Shown: positions 48,980 through 58,132 of the stretch, one piece after another
Position numbering within the stretch: position 1 is the stretch's first letter
Layout: the number at the start of each line of letters is the position of its first letter
Origin: Nocardia wallacei
Lineage (GTDB): Bacteria; Actinomycetota; Actinomycetes; Mycobacteriales; Mycobacteriaceae
DNA: 64,000 nucleotides
Assembly (NCBI RefSeq): GCF_014466955.1
Contig: NZ_AP023396.1
Coordinates: forward strand, 5,704,001-5,768,000
Direction of reading: 5' to 3'
Made by a program: the position numbers and the translations under genes
Notes under the pieces: generated by a model
What the model was told of the DNA's origin: nothing
What the model saw: only the letters and a program-made list of their open reading frames with translations
The model's database searches: none

Positions 48980-50850
48980 CACTTCACTGCCTTCACGATG
49001 TTCTCTCCTGCCCATCCGCCGACACCACTACCTACGAAACCGCCGATGATCGCGCCGCCGATGGCGCCAGGCGGTCCGAGCCACGCCCCTCCGGCTGCAC
49101 CTGTAGCCGCACCCAGGCCAATACTCCCGAGAGCCGATCCGGCACCAGAGCCGACTGCTTCCCAGCCGTCCTTGCCGTGTTGCCAGTCGTCGTAGGACTG
49201 GTACGCGGAGAAGCCGATCGAGGCCAGCGGGCCACCGACTTTGCCCGCCCTCGACAGCATGTCGGTCTGCGACCCGAGCCGGGCGGCGTCGTCACCCAGT
49301 TCCATGGCGTGGGCTGCCTGCTGTCCGGCGTGTCCGCTACCAGGGTTCTGCAGGGCCATGCCCCCGAGGTTTCGCGATTGTTGGGCCAACAGCCCTGCCT
49401 CGTGGGCAAGGGATTTGCCGCCCTGGACTGCTCCCTCGGCGGTGCCGCTCGCTGCCGCGTCACCCGCGGTCGCGAACGGATGTTTGCCGGTTCCGTCGAT
49501 GGTGGAGGACACGGGGTTGTTCCCCGCTACTGCTTCAGACCAAGATCGCACCATGTCCCAGGGGCCAGCGGCCGGTTTTCCCGGTTCCGGAGGCTTGGTT
49601 TGCAGGACCGAACCATCGGAAAAATTGACCAGAGTCGAGCCGTCGGGCTGTTGGGTCAGGTGACCCCATTTCCCTTCGCCGAATTGCATATTCACCGAAC
49701 CGTCCGGGCCGATGAATCCCTTGTATCCGGCACTGTTGGACACGCCGACAAGTTGTTCCTGGCCATCGGCGCCGATCACGTTCGAGTAGGTCACCGTCGC
49801 GCCGTTCGGTGCGGTCCACGAACGGTTTACCTGATCACCGTTCTTTGCCTCGGTGATGACGCCGCGGCTGTCGGGCAGCTGGGTCGAAGTCGACACCAGG
49901 CTGCGGCCATTGGGACCCACAGTGTAAGTCTCGGTCACACCGGGCGACTTCGGGACCTGTTCCAGCTTCGTGGTGGACCCGTCCGGATGCGTCACCACGG
50001 TGTCGATGACACCGGAGCCATCCGACCGGGGCGTGGCGACCGACGCGGTGATCGTCCCGTCCGGGTTCCGGGTAGTCGTGTGCACTGTCCCGTCGGGGTC
50101 GGTGATCGATTCGATGAAATTCGGCGGGCCGCCGTTCTCGGGCGGCTTCAATGTAATCGTCTTGCCGTCGGCAGTGGTGACTTCGACCGGGCGGCCTTCC
50201 TCCAAGGCTTGGATCGCACCGGTCGGTGTGAATCCGGGGGGCGCAATGAGGCCCTGACCGGGATTCAAGGCGCGCAGGGTCTTCGACGGAGCTTCCTGGA
50301 CAACCAGAGTGTTGAGTTCGGACTTGGCGGTAGCCAGCTTCGCCCGCACGCCATCAGCGACGCCGGCGGCGTGCCGCAGCGCGCCCAGCATGTCAAGAGT
50401 GTGCCGTCCGGCCTCGGTCGTCACCGCGAGCACGGCAGCCTGGACATCACCGCGGTCACCGCCCGCTTGTTCGAGTTGCCGCACCTTCTCCCGCGCGGTC
50501 ACGATGCCGGTGTCGCCGACTTCGAATCCCGCGCCGACGTACCCGTTGCGCTTGTTGATTACGAAGTTTTTCGCATCCTGCAGCTCGGTCTGGCTCACGG
50601 ACAACGCGTCCTTGATGGTGCTGATCTTGCCGGAGATGTGGCTACCGGCCGTCTTCTCATTCACCACCCGACGGGCCGCCGCGTCGGCGCCGGCACCCTT
50701 CCACGACTCGGCCAGATCGTCCTGCTCGATCAACATCGACCGCAGCTTCTCGTCGAGCTTGGTCACCAGCGTGCCCAATGCAGTTGCACCTGTACCGAGA
50801 GTGTCCGGCTTCCAGCCCTCGACGTCAGGTACTCGCAGCGGACCGGTCAT
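48979..50850 (-). CDS. WxG-type secreted protein with glycine-zipper C-terminus, candidate toxin
   Basis: 623 aa. The N-terminal 180 residues are helical with a WxG turn (W50-K-G52), as in type VII secretion substrates. Residues 200-430 are beta-rich repeats containing NPDGT, HPDGS, GPDGS and QPDGS. The last 60 residues form a glycine zipper (GSIGLGAATGAAGGAWLG, then GGAIIGGFVGSGVGGWAG) able to enter membranes. It overlaps an ESX-like small gene upstream by 4 nt and a membrane protein downstream by 1 nt. The layout resembles LXG toxins such as TspA of Staphylococcus; homology is not claimed. Confidence 0.78.
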   Translation of the reverse strand: MTGPLRVPDVEGWKPDTLGTGATALGTLVTKLDEKLRSMLIEQDDLAESWKGAGADAAARRVVNEKTAGSHISGKISTIKDALSVSQTELQDAKNFVINKRNGYVGAGFEVGDTGIVTAREKVRQLEQAGGDRGDVQAAVLAVTTEAGRHTLDMLGALRHAAGVADGVRAKLATAKSELNTLVVQEAPSKTLRALNPGQGLIAPPGFTPTGAIQALEEGRPVEVTTADGKTITLKPPENGGPPNFIESITDPDGTVHTTTRNPDGTITASVATPRSDGSGVIDTVVTHPDGSTTKLEQVPKSPGVTETYTVGPNGRSLVSTSTQLPDSRGVITEAKNGDQVNRSWTAPNGATVTYSNVIGADGQEQLVGVSNSAGYKGFIGPDGSVNMQFGEGKWGHLTQQPDGSTLVNFSDGSVLQTKPPEPGKPAAGPWDMVRSWSEAVAGNNPVSSTIDGTGKHPFATAGDAAASGTAEGAVQGGKSLAHEAGLLAQQSRNLGGMALQNPGSGHAGQQAAHAMELGDDAARLGSQTDMLSRAGKVGGPLASIGFSAYQSYDDWQHGKDGWEAVGSGAGSALGSIGLGAATGAAGGAWLGPPGAIGGAIIGGFVGSGVGGWAGENIVKAVK

Positions 50851-51137
50851 TGCAGGCCCCGCATCGCTTGCAGACGACCTGCGAAGTCCTGGTCCTGAAT
50901 CTCGTACTTGTCACCGGCACCGCGGGCGATCTCCGACATCTCCGCCGGTCGCGATGCGAAACTGACCAACGCGCCCTTGATCGCGTCGCACACCTCCGTC
51001 AGAGCGCCCTCCACGGTGGTGCCGGGAAACGAGCCGTCCGCGCCCATGGTGACACCGTCGGCCAGGCTCTCGATCTCCCCTGATAACCCGTCCAGCCATT
51101 TCGACCATGTACGCAGTGCGTCCGGATCAACCTGCAC
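50847..51137 (-). CDS. ESX/WXG100-like small secretion partner
   Basis: 96 aa from the GTG 51135-51137, with GGAGGGGGAG upstream. A helical hairpin with a central turn and a VDPDALRTW start, the size and pattern of EspC/WXG100-like type VII partners. The stop overlaps the start of the 623-aa protein (ATGA). It probably pairs with that protein's helical N-terminus for export. No ESX core secretion genes are in the window. Confidence 0.8.
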   Translation of the reverse strand: MQVDPDALRTWSKWLDGLSGEIESLADGVTMGADGSFPGTTVEGALTEVCDAIKGALVSFASRPAEMSEIARGAGDKYEIQDQDFAGRLQAMRGLQ

Positions 51138-51247
51138 GTGCTCCCCCTCCTCACCGACAGCCGTAGCCCCAGGCCCTGGAATCAGGGACTGATGATACAG
51201 CCGGTATGGAGGTGAGACCGATCATACTGCGGCCCGGACCACGACAA

Positions 51248-51445
51248 CTATCGCATGGCAACCATCAGGGTGTGGTTCGCCGTCACAGCTGTCTCGTGGC
51301 CGCGCAAGTGCTCGATGCTCGGAACGGCGGCGGTGTCGTACGGTGCGACCGCGGCGGGCAACTCGGCGATGCACATGTCCGCACGGAACTCGACCAGTTC
51401 ACCCGCGACGATCTCAAAACCGGCATCGCCGCCCGGACCGACCAT
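51248..51445 (-). CDS. Possible short hypothetical protein
   Basis: 65 aa from the ATG 51443-51445, with coding-like GC3 but no proper ribosome-binding site (GGGAG is 14 nt away). Ala/Val/Glu-rich with no family features. It lies in the 410-bp gap 51138-51547 upstream of the secretion unit; the rest of that gap appears empty. Confidence 0.3.
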   Translation of the reverse strand: MVGPGGDAGFEIVAGELVEFRADMCIAELPAAVAPYDTAAVPSIEHLRGHETAVTANHTLMVAMR

Positions 51446-51547
51446 GGCGGACCAGGGACTCCCGCCGCCGTACGCTCAACGCGCTACGCGCCATGAGTGA
51501 AATGACCGGTACGGCAGTCGGTTTCGAATCTTCGGCCATTGGTTGCC

Positions 51548-51853
51548 CTACGGGATGCGCCCGGAGTCCGGCTTGATATGCCGGGCCTTCACGAGGACCT
51601 GATAGGTGACGCGCTTCCGTGGACAGTCCTCGCGGTTATACGCCAGGTGCTGCTGCATGATCCGGTGGGCTGCCGCGACCGTCACCGGGTACTCCGGCAC
51701 CTCGTGTGTCCACCCCACGGCCCATAGAACTTGTGTCGACGCCTCGCTGTCGTGCCGCTCGTACTCGCGTTCAGCGCGAAGCAGCGGGTACACCACTCCC
51801 CCAGTGACCACAAGCAGCGCCGCGATCACCAACCAAAGCGCCCCGAGGTTCAT
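51548..51853 (-). CDS. Small membrane-anchored hypothetical protein
   Basis: 101 aa from the ATG 51851-51853, with GGCAGG upstream. One N-terminal transmembrane helix (LWLVIAALLVVTGGVVYPLL) and a soluble tail. It lies on the same strand as the ESX-like unit, about 410 bp upstream of it. Family unknown. Confidence 0.55.
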   Translation of the reverse strand: MNLGALWLVIAALLVVTGGVVYPLLRAEREYERHDSEASTQVLWAVGWTHEVPEYPVTVAAAHRIMQQHLAYNREDCPRKRVTYQVLVKARHIKPDSGRIP

Positions 51854-52163
51854 ACCTGCCCATCTGACAGGGAAGTATCGTCCAGCGGGCGAAACTCATA
51901 CGGGGGCAGGCAGTTTCGACATCAACGATGCACATCAGCGCGTGCAGCTGGATCGTATCGAGATGGGTCGGCGACGGTACGATCACGGCGTCGACGTCAG
52001 CGTCACGCACCTGGTCGACAAGCGGAAGCACGGACGGTCCAGGCCAGCCACAGGCGATAGCCGAGTTGGCGTGCCAGCCTGCGGATTCTGGCGTTCTCCA
52101 ACTCCGACCATGCGCTGACCGAAATGTCTACCCAGGAAGCCCTGCCCGGGGCGGGTGACGAGT

Positions 52164-52209
52164 GGGCGCAGAGGGGTTCGAACCCCCGACCGCTGGTGTG
52201 TAAAACCAG
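52164..52209 (-). tRNA. 3' fragment of tRNA-Val(TAC): attachment site of an integrated element
   Basis: On the minus strand this reads as the anticodon arm (CTGGT-TTTACAC-ACCAG, anticodon TAC), variable loop, T arm with TTCGAAC, and 3' acceptor half TGCGCCC. The 5' half (D arm and GGGCGCA) is absent: sequence to the right of 52209 is unrelated. A 46-nt 3' tRNA remnant is the typical scar on one side of a tRNA-integrated element. The intact gene should lie at the other end, beyond 64000. Confidence 0.85.
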
Positions 52210-52904
52210 TATGTCCGTCAACATCTGAATAGCTTTGCTTCCTGCGTCTTTGGCGCGAACCGAACGTGCACTACAAGGCGGTTTCTGAACACAGGACGTG
52301 GACACGAAAGAACATTGAATCCCATCAATGGACACGTGTCTGCCCCATGTTTTGCCCCACACAAAGCCCTCGGTGCCCCATGTGCTTCCAAGACCAGATA
52401 GCCCGAGGGCGATTGGAGGTGCTGCGGAAGCCCACCACCGACGGATTATGAGTCCATTGCCTCAGAACACTGCCCTGACCTGCGTATATACTGCTCACAG
52501 GCGAGCAAAGTCGTAAAATCTAGAGCTGTTGAACGGCAGTCTTAGCGATCTTGTTCACTACGCCAGCGTCGTTGGCTCAAGCCCAGTATCGCGCACCAAC
52601 ATCTACGCAGTTCAGATCCGGCATTCGCCGGGCCGGGCCTGCCTTGCTTCGTGCCAGAACGAGACTCCTCCGCCATTCACTGCCCGACAGGGCTGCCGAG
52701 AACTCGGTGGCTGAGCGTAGTTCCGCGTTGGCAGATCCAGGGCGACCTCCGCGTACCAGGACGCCTAAGAGTCCCCGCAGGAGTACCACGAGTGCCGTAG
52801 GGCCAGCAGCTAATCTACCGCCTAGCACGGGCTTCGAAGCCAACGACCGTCGTGGACTACAAAGATTTTTCTTTGCTTTCAGAGTTAGACTGGAAGAGAA
52901 AAGC
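52210..52904. other. Element left-end non-coding region
   Basis: About 700 bp between the attachment site and the ATPase gene. Composition drops gradually from GC-rich to AT-rich. No gene, RNA or integrase remnant is recognised. AT-rich patches (GTATATACT near 52485-52493) could serve as promoter for the cassette. Confidence 0.45.
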
Positions 52905-54362
52905 ATGTATAGTAGCCGTTCGGACTTAGCTCTGAGCTGTCACGACGAAGGACGAAACGTGCGTTTACGATTGGTTAATACCGGTACGGTCCGAGAGGCC
53001 ACCGTGGACCTGCGAGACCTCGTTGTTGTCATGGGTTATAACGGTTCGGGGAAATCTACTATTGCGACAGTGCTTTATGCAGCAGTAAAATCCGCGTCAA
53101 GGGGTCGACGCAGAGGTCCGGTCGCAGGTTCTCAACGAAGCATCCGAGCTTCGAGAGCTATTCGTAGTCAGGGACGAGAATTTCGTAGGGAAGCCAACAG
53201 AATTCTAGAATCTGCACCGGAGCTTGACTACGATGAGTTCGCAAACCGCATTGTAGATGCTGCGGGTTTGATTTATCGATCGATTTTGCAGGAGTTTGGC
53301 GCTGCCTTAGCACATGAAATTGCCGCAGGATTTGGTTGCTCCGTCGAAGACCTGCCGACAAGGAATGTCCAAGGCAAGAGACTTCCCATGCGAATCATCG
53401 TGACGAGCGAAAATCCACAGTGGGCTGTTACACTTCGAGTTCGAAGGAAAGACGTATTCGTCGAAGCAGAAGTGCAATCCGAGATCACATTGTCCGACAT
53501 CGACAATGACGATTATATCAGCTATCTGGCGGAGCGCGTTTCTACAAGCAAAATTCCACTGTCGTCGTTTATATCGGCCAAAATTTTGGACTATGTCTTC
53601 GCTGATATCCCTCCTGCTGCCCACTTCCTTCCGGCTGCCCGTGCCGGACTCCTACAGTCCCATCGCCTAGTTGCTGCAACAATGGTTCAGCAAAGTCCAT
53701 TCATTGGTATCTCTGATCAAATTGCCTTGCCAAGCCTTTCCGGTGTTGTGGCAGATTTTGTCGCGGAAATTCTCTTGGGAGAAAGGAGGAGTGACCGCGC
53801 GTTTACTCAACTGGCTCGAAAGCTAGAGCAAACGGTACTCGGCGGGCGAGTAGAACGCTTGGGCTCCACATCAGAGTATCCCGAGATTCAATACTCGGAC
53901 AGAACCGGTGACTACCCGTTACACCGCACGAGTTCTATGGTATCCGAGCTAGCCACCCTCGTACTTCTACTCAAATCTCATGTTTCTAGCGGTGAGCTGC
54001 TAATTGTGGAGGAACCCGAGAGCCATTTGCACCCTCGGGCCCAGGCACAGCTTGCAGGGGTGCTTTATGAGGCTTCCCAAAAAGGTTTGAAGGTTATGTT
54101 AACGACCCACAGCGACTACTTCGTCTCAGAGCTTAACATAAAGATATCCGAAGAAGGCTCCACGAGGAGTTCTGGTATCTCGAACGGTAGAGTGGTGGCA
54201 TATTGGGCCAACCGCATTCCTGATGACGGTACACGGCTGGAAAAATTGCCGGTAGATCCACTTGACGGCATATCTCAAATGTCGTTCACCGAAGTCGCGG
54301 AGGCCCAGTATGGGAGGCAAGTCCAACTGCAAACCAACGCGGCAAAAAAAGCGGAGGAGTAA
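52905..54362 (+). CDS. OLD/AAA_21-type ATPase without TOPRIM domain
   Basis: 485 aa from the ATG 52905 (GGAAGAGAA upstream); longer readings are not supported. Walker A GYNGSGKST (44-52), Walker B LLIVEEPESHLHP (365-377) and switch His TTHSD (400-404) form an SMC/ABC-like split ATPase of the OLD/AAA_21 class. The protein ends about 80 residues after the switch, so the TOPRIM nuclease of OLD proteins is missing. The nuclease may be supplied by the next gene, which overlaps it by 53 nt. GC is far below that of the neighbours, a sign of recent transfer. Probably a phage-defence sensor ATPase. Confidence 0.85.
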   Translation: MYSSRSDLALSCHDEGRNVRLRLVNTGTVREATVDLRDLVVVMGYNGSGKSTIATVLYAAVKSASRGRRRGPVAGSQRSIRASRAIRSQGREFRREANRILESAPELDYDEFANRIVDAAGLIYRSILQEFGAALAHEIAAGFGCSVEDLPTRNVQGKRLPMRIIVTSENPQWAVTLRVRRKDVFVEAEVQSEITLSDIDNDDYISYLAERVSTSKIPLSSFISAKILDYVFADIPPAAHFLPAARAGLLQSHRLVAATMVQQSPFIGISDQIALPSLSGVVADFVAEILLGERRSDRAFTQLARKLEQTVLGGRVERLGSTSEYPEIQYSDRTGDYPLHRTSSMVSELATLVLLLKSHVSSGELLIVEEPESHLHPRAQAQLAGVLYEASQKGLKVMLTTHSDYFVSELNIKISEEGSTRSSGISNGRVVAYWANRIPDDGTRLEKLPVDPLDGISQMSFTEVAEAQYGRQVQLQTNAAKKAEE

Positions 54363-54813
54363 AGGCGGAGAATCCTTCCCTTGGTGCGATTGTTGCATGG
54401 TAAATAAGGTGCAGGATTCTGGCACCGATGCCAAGACCCCTACGGTAGACCGCTCAGGTGAAGATATTGATTGGCAGATAGCCTCTGGTACATTAATACA
54501 GAAGAATCATGACACCACTGGCAAATTGTGCGATTTTCTGGTATCGCGCGAGTCGAGGGATCGCGCCTACATTACCGTAGAACTGAAAAGTAGAGTCCAG
54601 GACGTCCGGTCGATTATTGAGCAAGTTCAAAATGGTGCAAATATTCTTAACCAGTGCGGCGAAGATTCTCAGCAGTTCTTCGCAGTTCTAATTAAATCCA
54701 GAGGCATCAGCCCGCACGCCTACAAAATCCTCAAGGCGGCCAGAATAAACTATAGGGGTAGAAAATTCATGATTCGTGTCGAAAAATCCGGATTCGATCT
54801 ATCACAACTATGA
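54310..54813 (+). CDS. PD-(D/E)xK nuclease-like partner protein
   Basis: 167 aa from the ATG 54310, chosen for GCGGAGG (54297-54303) inside the ATPase gene; a start at 54400 would lack a ribosome-binding site. The basic N-terminus has CxCC (26-29). The core reads CDFLV (D75), then TVELKSR with E91-x-K93, then EQVQ. This is the order and spacing of a PD-(D/E)xK nuclease active site with its trailing Gln. It is AT-rich like the ATPase. The pair looks like a two-gene defence cassette in which the ATPase controls a nuclease. Confidence 0.7.
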   Translation: MGGKSNCKPTRQKKRRSKGGESFPWCDCCMVNKVQDSGTDAKTPTVDRSGEDIDWQIASGTLIQKNHDTTGKLCDFLVSRESRDRAYITVELKSRVQDVRSIIEQVQNGANILNQCGEDSQQFFAVLIKSRGISPHAYKILKAARINYRGRKFMIRVEKSGFDLSQL

Positions 54814-54973
54814 TTGTTCGAAACATGGATAACGAGCGGTCTCCCGTTGATTCGTCACCGAACGCAATCACTCATCTGTTTCTCAAAATTCTTCTCCACC
54901 ACGGGCGTGTCGCCGATGTTCTGCCGGTGAAGCAACGGCCCCCGGGCGATCCGCTCCACGGTGGACGAGAACC

Positions 54974-55453
54974 TCACCTCGGCGATTGATCCGGCGTGCC
55001 GCACCGCCGCCGACGATCGGCATCGCGATCGCGAGCCCTGCCATGCCCTTGCCGGTTGTTGAGTACATCGACCACATCGCGGGTGCGGTACGCGCGCCGC
55101 TTCCCCGTGCTGCTGTCCTGATAAGAGGCGTGCTCATCAAGGAAGGCCCGGTACTGAGTGACGGTCTTCCCGTCGACACCCAACAACCGTGCTATCGCGC
55201 CGAGCGTCCGATACTCGTCGGGGTCGATGGGCATCTCGTAGGCCGCCGGCCGACGCTCGTCCTGCCAGCGGGCCAGCCACGCATCGACCGCAGCACTGTC
55301 GTACTCGCGGGCACGCGGGCCGCTGCCGGTCCGCGCACGCTCCTGCTCGGCGGCGGGGAAGTCCGGGCGTGTGGCCCAATGGTTCTGCACGGTTTGCAGG
55401 CTGAGATTGCGTTCCGCAGCCCATTCGGCGAGCGTGACCAGCCGTCGACTCAT
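54974..55453 (-). CDS. Double helix-turn-helix DNA-binding protein
   Basis: 159 aa. The N-terminal HTH (VTLAEWAAERNLSLQTVQNH) and a second one (TLGAIARLLGVDGKTVTQY) flank a basic linker. The pattern resembles excisionase- or AlpA-like proteins of actinobacterial integrative elements. It is the leftmost minus-strand gene of the element, about 160 bp from the cassette. It may act as excision factor or element regulator. Confidence 0.7.
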   Translation of the reverse strand: MSRRLVTLAEWAAERNLSLQTVQNHWATRPDFPAAEQERARTGSGPRAREYDSAAVDAWLARWQDERRPAAYEMPIDPDEYRTLGAIARLLGVDGKTVTQYRAFLDEHASYQDSSTGKRRAYRTRDVVDVLNNRQGHGRARDRDADRRRRCGTPDQSPR

Positions 55454-55654
55454 CCTCCTATTGTGGTTGCCTGCGTAGCCGATTCGGTGGCGGGAGCCGG
55501 CCGTCTCGATCACCCCGGTTCTCCTTCCCGTGTACGGGCCCGCGGCCGGCGTTACGCTGGCGGTGCCCTCCTTCGTGGGTGGGCGCCGGGCGGCCGGTAT
55601 GTCCGACCGCGACCTGTCCGGTCGCGGGTTACCGGCCGCCCATCCCCTTGCTGG

Positions 55655-57253
55655 TTACCGGCTCCAGCGGTCGATGTCCTCGCCGGTGATCGCTTCGACC
55701 AACGCCGATATCAGGATCTCCGCGACCGGTGGCGTGACGGCGTTGCCGTACTGGCGGACCTGCTCGCGGTTGTTGCCGAGCACGGTGTATCCGGTCGTGA
55801 AGGCCATCGCGTCGCCGATCTCGCGGGGCTTGAGCATGCGGAACCGGACATCGTCGATCGTCGTTTCGCTGATCGCGTCGACGAGCGCGTACCGGTCTCG
55901 GGTGGACTGCGTCCCCATCGGGCGGTCCACCGGCCGCGCGGCACCGGTGCCGTAGTACGGGACCAACAACGCGTCCCGCAGCTGCGGCGGCACACCACCG
56001 GGAGGCACCACCAGGCCGTGATGGTTGCCGCTGGCGGTCACCGTGGCGAGGGCTTCGGTCACCGCGCGGGCGTCGCTGCCGCCGCCGCGTAGTTCGGCGA
56101 CGAACGGCAGGAACGCCAGCGCGGTCTCCGCCCGTGTCGTCTGCACCCGCTGCGGCCACGTGGCCGGGCGGGCCTGCTTGCCGTCGCGGCCCTCCACCGG
56201 CACCAGCAGCGGCGGAATCATCACCCCGTCGTTCTCCCGCGTGGTGCGCGCCGCAAACGGCAGCGTCACCGGCACCGGGGCCTCGCGCCAGGTGCCGCCG
56301 GTCGGTACGACCATCGGCATCGACGCGTACCGGCGCAGCCCAGCCTTGATCCGCTCCATCGTCTTCGGCGCCAGCGGGCCGACACCGATGACCTCCTTGG
56401 TCTTCTTGTCCCGGAACGTCTTGATCGGCTTGTCCCCGATCCGCTCCCCCGGCTCACTCCAGTCGATCGCGGCGGCGGCGGGCATCGTCGGTGGCTCCAC
56501 CACCGCGTTGCGGCAGCGCACGCGCGGGCAGCGGTAGTGGTACTGCTGGCGGTACCGGCCCATATCGCTGCCCTGGTTCTTGAACACCTGGAGCGCGGCC
56601 ACCCACTCCTCGCACGTCGTGCAATACGCCAACGGCCGCAACCACTTCGACCAATCCGGCTCACGCCCAAGCCCGGTATCCCAATACGCCACATACAGCC
56701 GGTCGCGGGACTGCGGCGCCACCGGCGTGCGGGTCGGCTGGGCGTGCATCGAGTTCATCGCGATCACCCGCGTCCGGTACCCCAAGGCGCGGATCTCGCC
56801 CAGCCAGCGGTCCCACTGATCCCACGCACGGACCTCGACGACGTTCTCGACCACCCCGGCGCGGACCTTGCCGCCACGCTCGATCACTCCCCGCAGATAC
56901 ATCGGCACCTCTTCCATCAGCGCCCGGCTGCGGTCGGCCGCCTCGTCGCGTGGGGTGTCGAACAGGTCGCCCTGCATCGTCCGGTCGTAGTCGCGGGTCT
57001 TGCCGCGCGCTGAGGACCATTGCGGGCATTCCGGGCTCGCCCAGAACAGATCGGCCACGGGCCAGCGCGCGACCTTGTCCTTCGCTTCGCGGATGTCGCC
57101 CAGGTAGTGGTCGGTGTCCGGGAAGTTCGACGCGTGCGTTTCGATCGCGCGGTCCCAGTGGTTCGCCGCGCGGCTCACCCGCACGCCCGGCACGGCGTGC
57201 GCGCCCTGCGAGCTGCCTCCCGCTCCGCAGAACCAGTCCATCAACTCCAGCAT
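55655..57253 (-). CDS. DNA cytosine-C5 methyltransferase
   Basis: 532 aa from the ATG 57253 with a GGAAGGGAC leader. Motif I DWFCGAGGSSQG (6-17), motif IV SPECPQWS with catalytic Cys76, motif VI ENV, motif VIII QSRDRLYVAYW and motif X YGNAVTPPV are all present. Motif IV has SPECP in place of the usual GPPCQ. A Cys4 pair (CTTCEEW and CPRVRC) is inserted after motif VIII, where the target-recognition region lies. No restriction enzyme is adjacent, so it is probably an orphan that protects the element. Confidence 0.88.
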   Translation of the reverse strand: MLELMDWFCGAGGSSQGAHAVPGVRVSRAANHWDRAIETHASNFPDTDHYLGDIREAKDKVARWPVADLFWASPECPQWSSARGKTRDYDRTMQGDLFDTPRDEAADRSRALMEEVPMYLRGVIERGGKVRAGVVENVVEVRAWDQWDRWLGEIRALGYRTRVIAMNSMHAQPTRTPVAPQSRDRLYVAYWDTGLGREPDWSKWLRPLAYCTTCEEWVAALQVFKNQGSDMGRYRQQYHYRCPRVRCRNAVVEPPTMPAAAAIDWSEPGERIGDKPIKTFRDKKTKEVIGVGPLAPKTMERIKAGLRRYASMPMVVPTGGTWREAPVPVTLPFAARTTRENDGVMIPPLLVPVEGRDGKQARPATWPQRVQTTRAETALAFLPFVAELRGGGSDARAVTEALATVTASGNHHGLVVPPGGVPPQLRDALLVPYYGTGAARPVDRPMGTQSTRDRYALVDAISETTIDDVRFRMLKPREIGDAMAFTTGYTVLGNNREQVRQYGNAVTPPVAEILISALVEAITGEDIDRWSR

Positions 57254-57401
57254 CGCTGTGTCCCTTCCGATTTCGTGGGTGGAAGGAAGTGGTCGAGGTG
57301 TCCGGCCGCCACCACTTCCAATCAACAGTTTACCCGTTTTTAGTCAACAAACGACCCGCTTTCGAATCGAGTACTACTCCAATGTCCTTGATGCGTATGC
57401 G

Positions 57402-58106
57402 TCAACCTCGCCCGTTCTCGGAACCACGGTCCTGCTCGTCGTCGGGCGCGGTGAACGGTTCCTGGCAGACGCCGCACAGGATCGGCCCGGCGTCGATGGT
57501 CTTCTTGTGGGCGCGGACGCGCCGGACCGGTGAGCACATGCAGACCAGCGCGCGGCCGTTGCGAGCGGCCTTCTCTCCGTTCTCGTCGCCGCCGTCGCCG
57601 TCGTCACCGTTCCCGCCGGCGGGCTGGTGCTCGGATCGGCGGTGCGCGACGATCGCCGCCGCCAGTGCCGCGATCTCGCGTTCGTGCCGCGCCGCGGTCG
57701 CGTCCGGCACGACGGTGCCCGACCAGCCGCGCTGATTGTCGCGGGTCACGGTCAGCCCGAGTTCCTGTGCGATGTCGCGGAATTTCTTGTTGTGGTAGGC
57801 GCCGGCCCGGCTGGTGTCGGTGACGCCGCGCGTCTGAGCGATGCCGTGCGCGGCTTCGTGCAGCAGTGTGCCGAGCACGTCCCGGGCCCCGAATGCGAGA
57901 CCTTCACCGCCGACGAATAACTCCGGCAGCACCTGCTGACCGTGCTTCCACCGGTCCGGCCCGAAGTGACCGAGCTTGAGCCCGCGCCGGCCGACCGACC
58001 CCGCGGCCATTGTCACGACCACGTCCGGGATATCCGGGTATCGCGCACGCAGATTCGCCCACACCGATTCGATTGCGGCAACCAAAGAGCCAGCGATGGC
58101 AGTCAT
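57402..58106 (-). CDS. SprT-like zinc metalloprotease domain protein
   Basis: 234 aa from the ATG 58106, with GGGAGGG 5 nt upstream. The zinc site HEAAH lies within TLLHEAAHGIAQTRG, followed by the SprT-like YHNKKFRDIAQELGL. A disordered Gly/Asp linker leads to a C-terminal four-Cys ribbon (CMC, then CGVC). Such proteins are frequent on actinobacterial plasmids and integrative elements; the substrate is unknown. The upstream region holds repeated TACGMRTCA motifs. Confidence 0.8.
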   Translation of the reverse strand: MTAIAGSLVAAIESVWANLRARYPDIPDVVVTMAAGSVGRRGLKLGHFGPDRWKHGQQVLPELFVGGEGLAFGARDVLGTLLHEAAHGIAQTRGVTDTSRAGAYHNKKFRDIAQELGLTVTRDNQRGWSGTVVPDATAARHEREIAALAAAIVAHRRSEHQPAGGNGDDGDGGDENGEKAARNGRALVCMCSPVRRVRAHKKTIDAGPILCGVCQEPFTAPDDEQDRGSENGRG

Positions 58107-58132
58107 CGCACCCTCCCAGAATGTATTGATGA

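Noticed and set aside
52164..52260. A complete tRNA gene
   Set aside because: No D arm or 5' acceptor half follows the anticodon arm; only the 3' 46 nt match tRNA.
52551..52904. N-terminal extension of the ATPase
   Set aside because: The extra residues are Arg/Pro/Ser-rich, lack conservation-like features and would change base composition abruptly; the ATG at 52905 is better placed.
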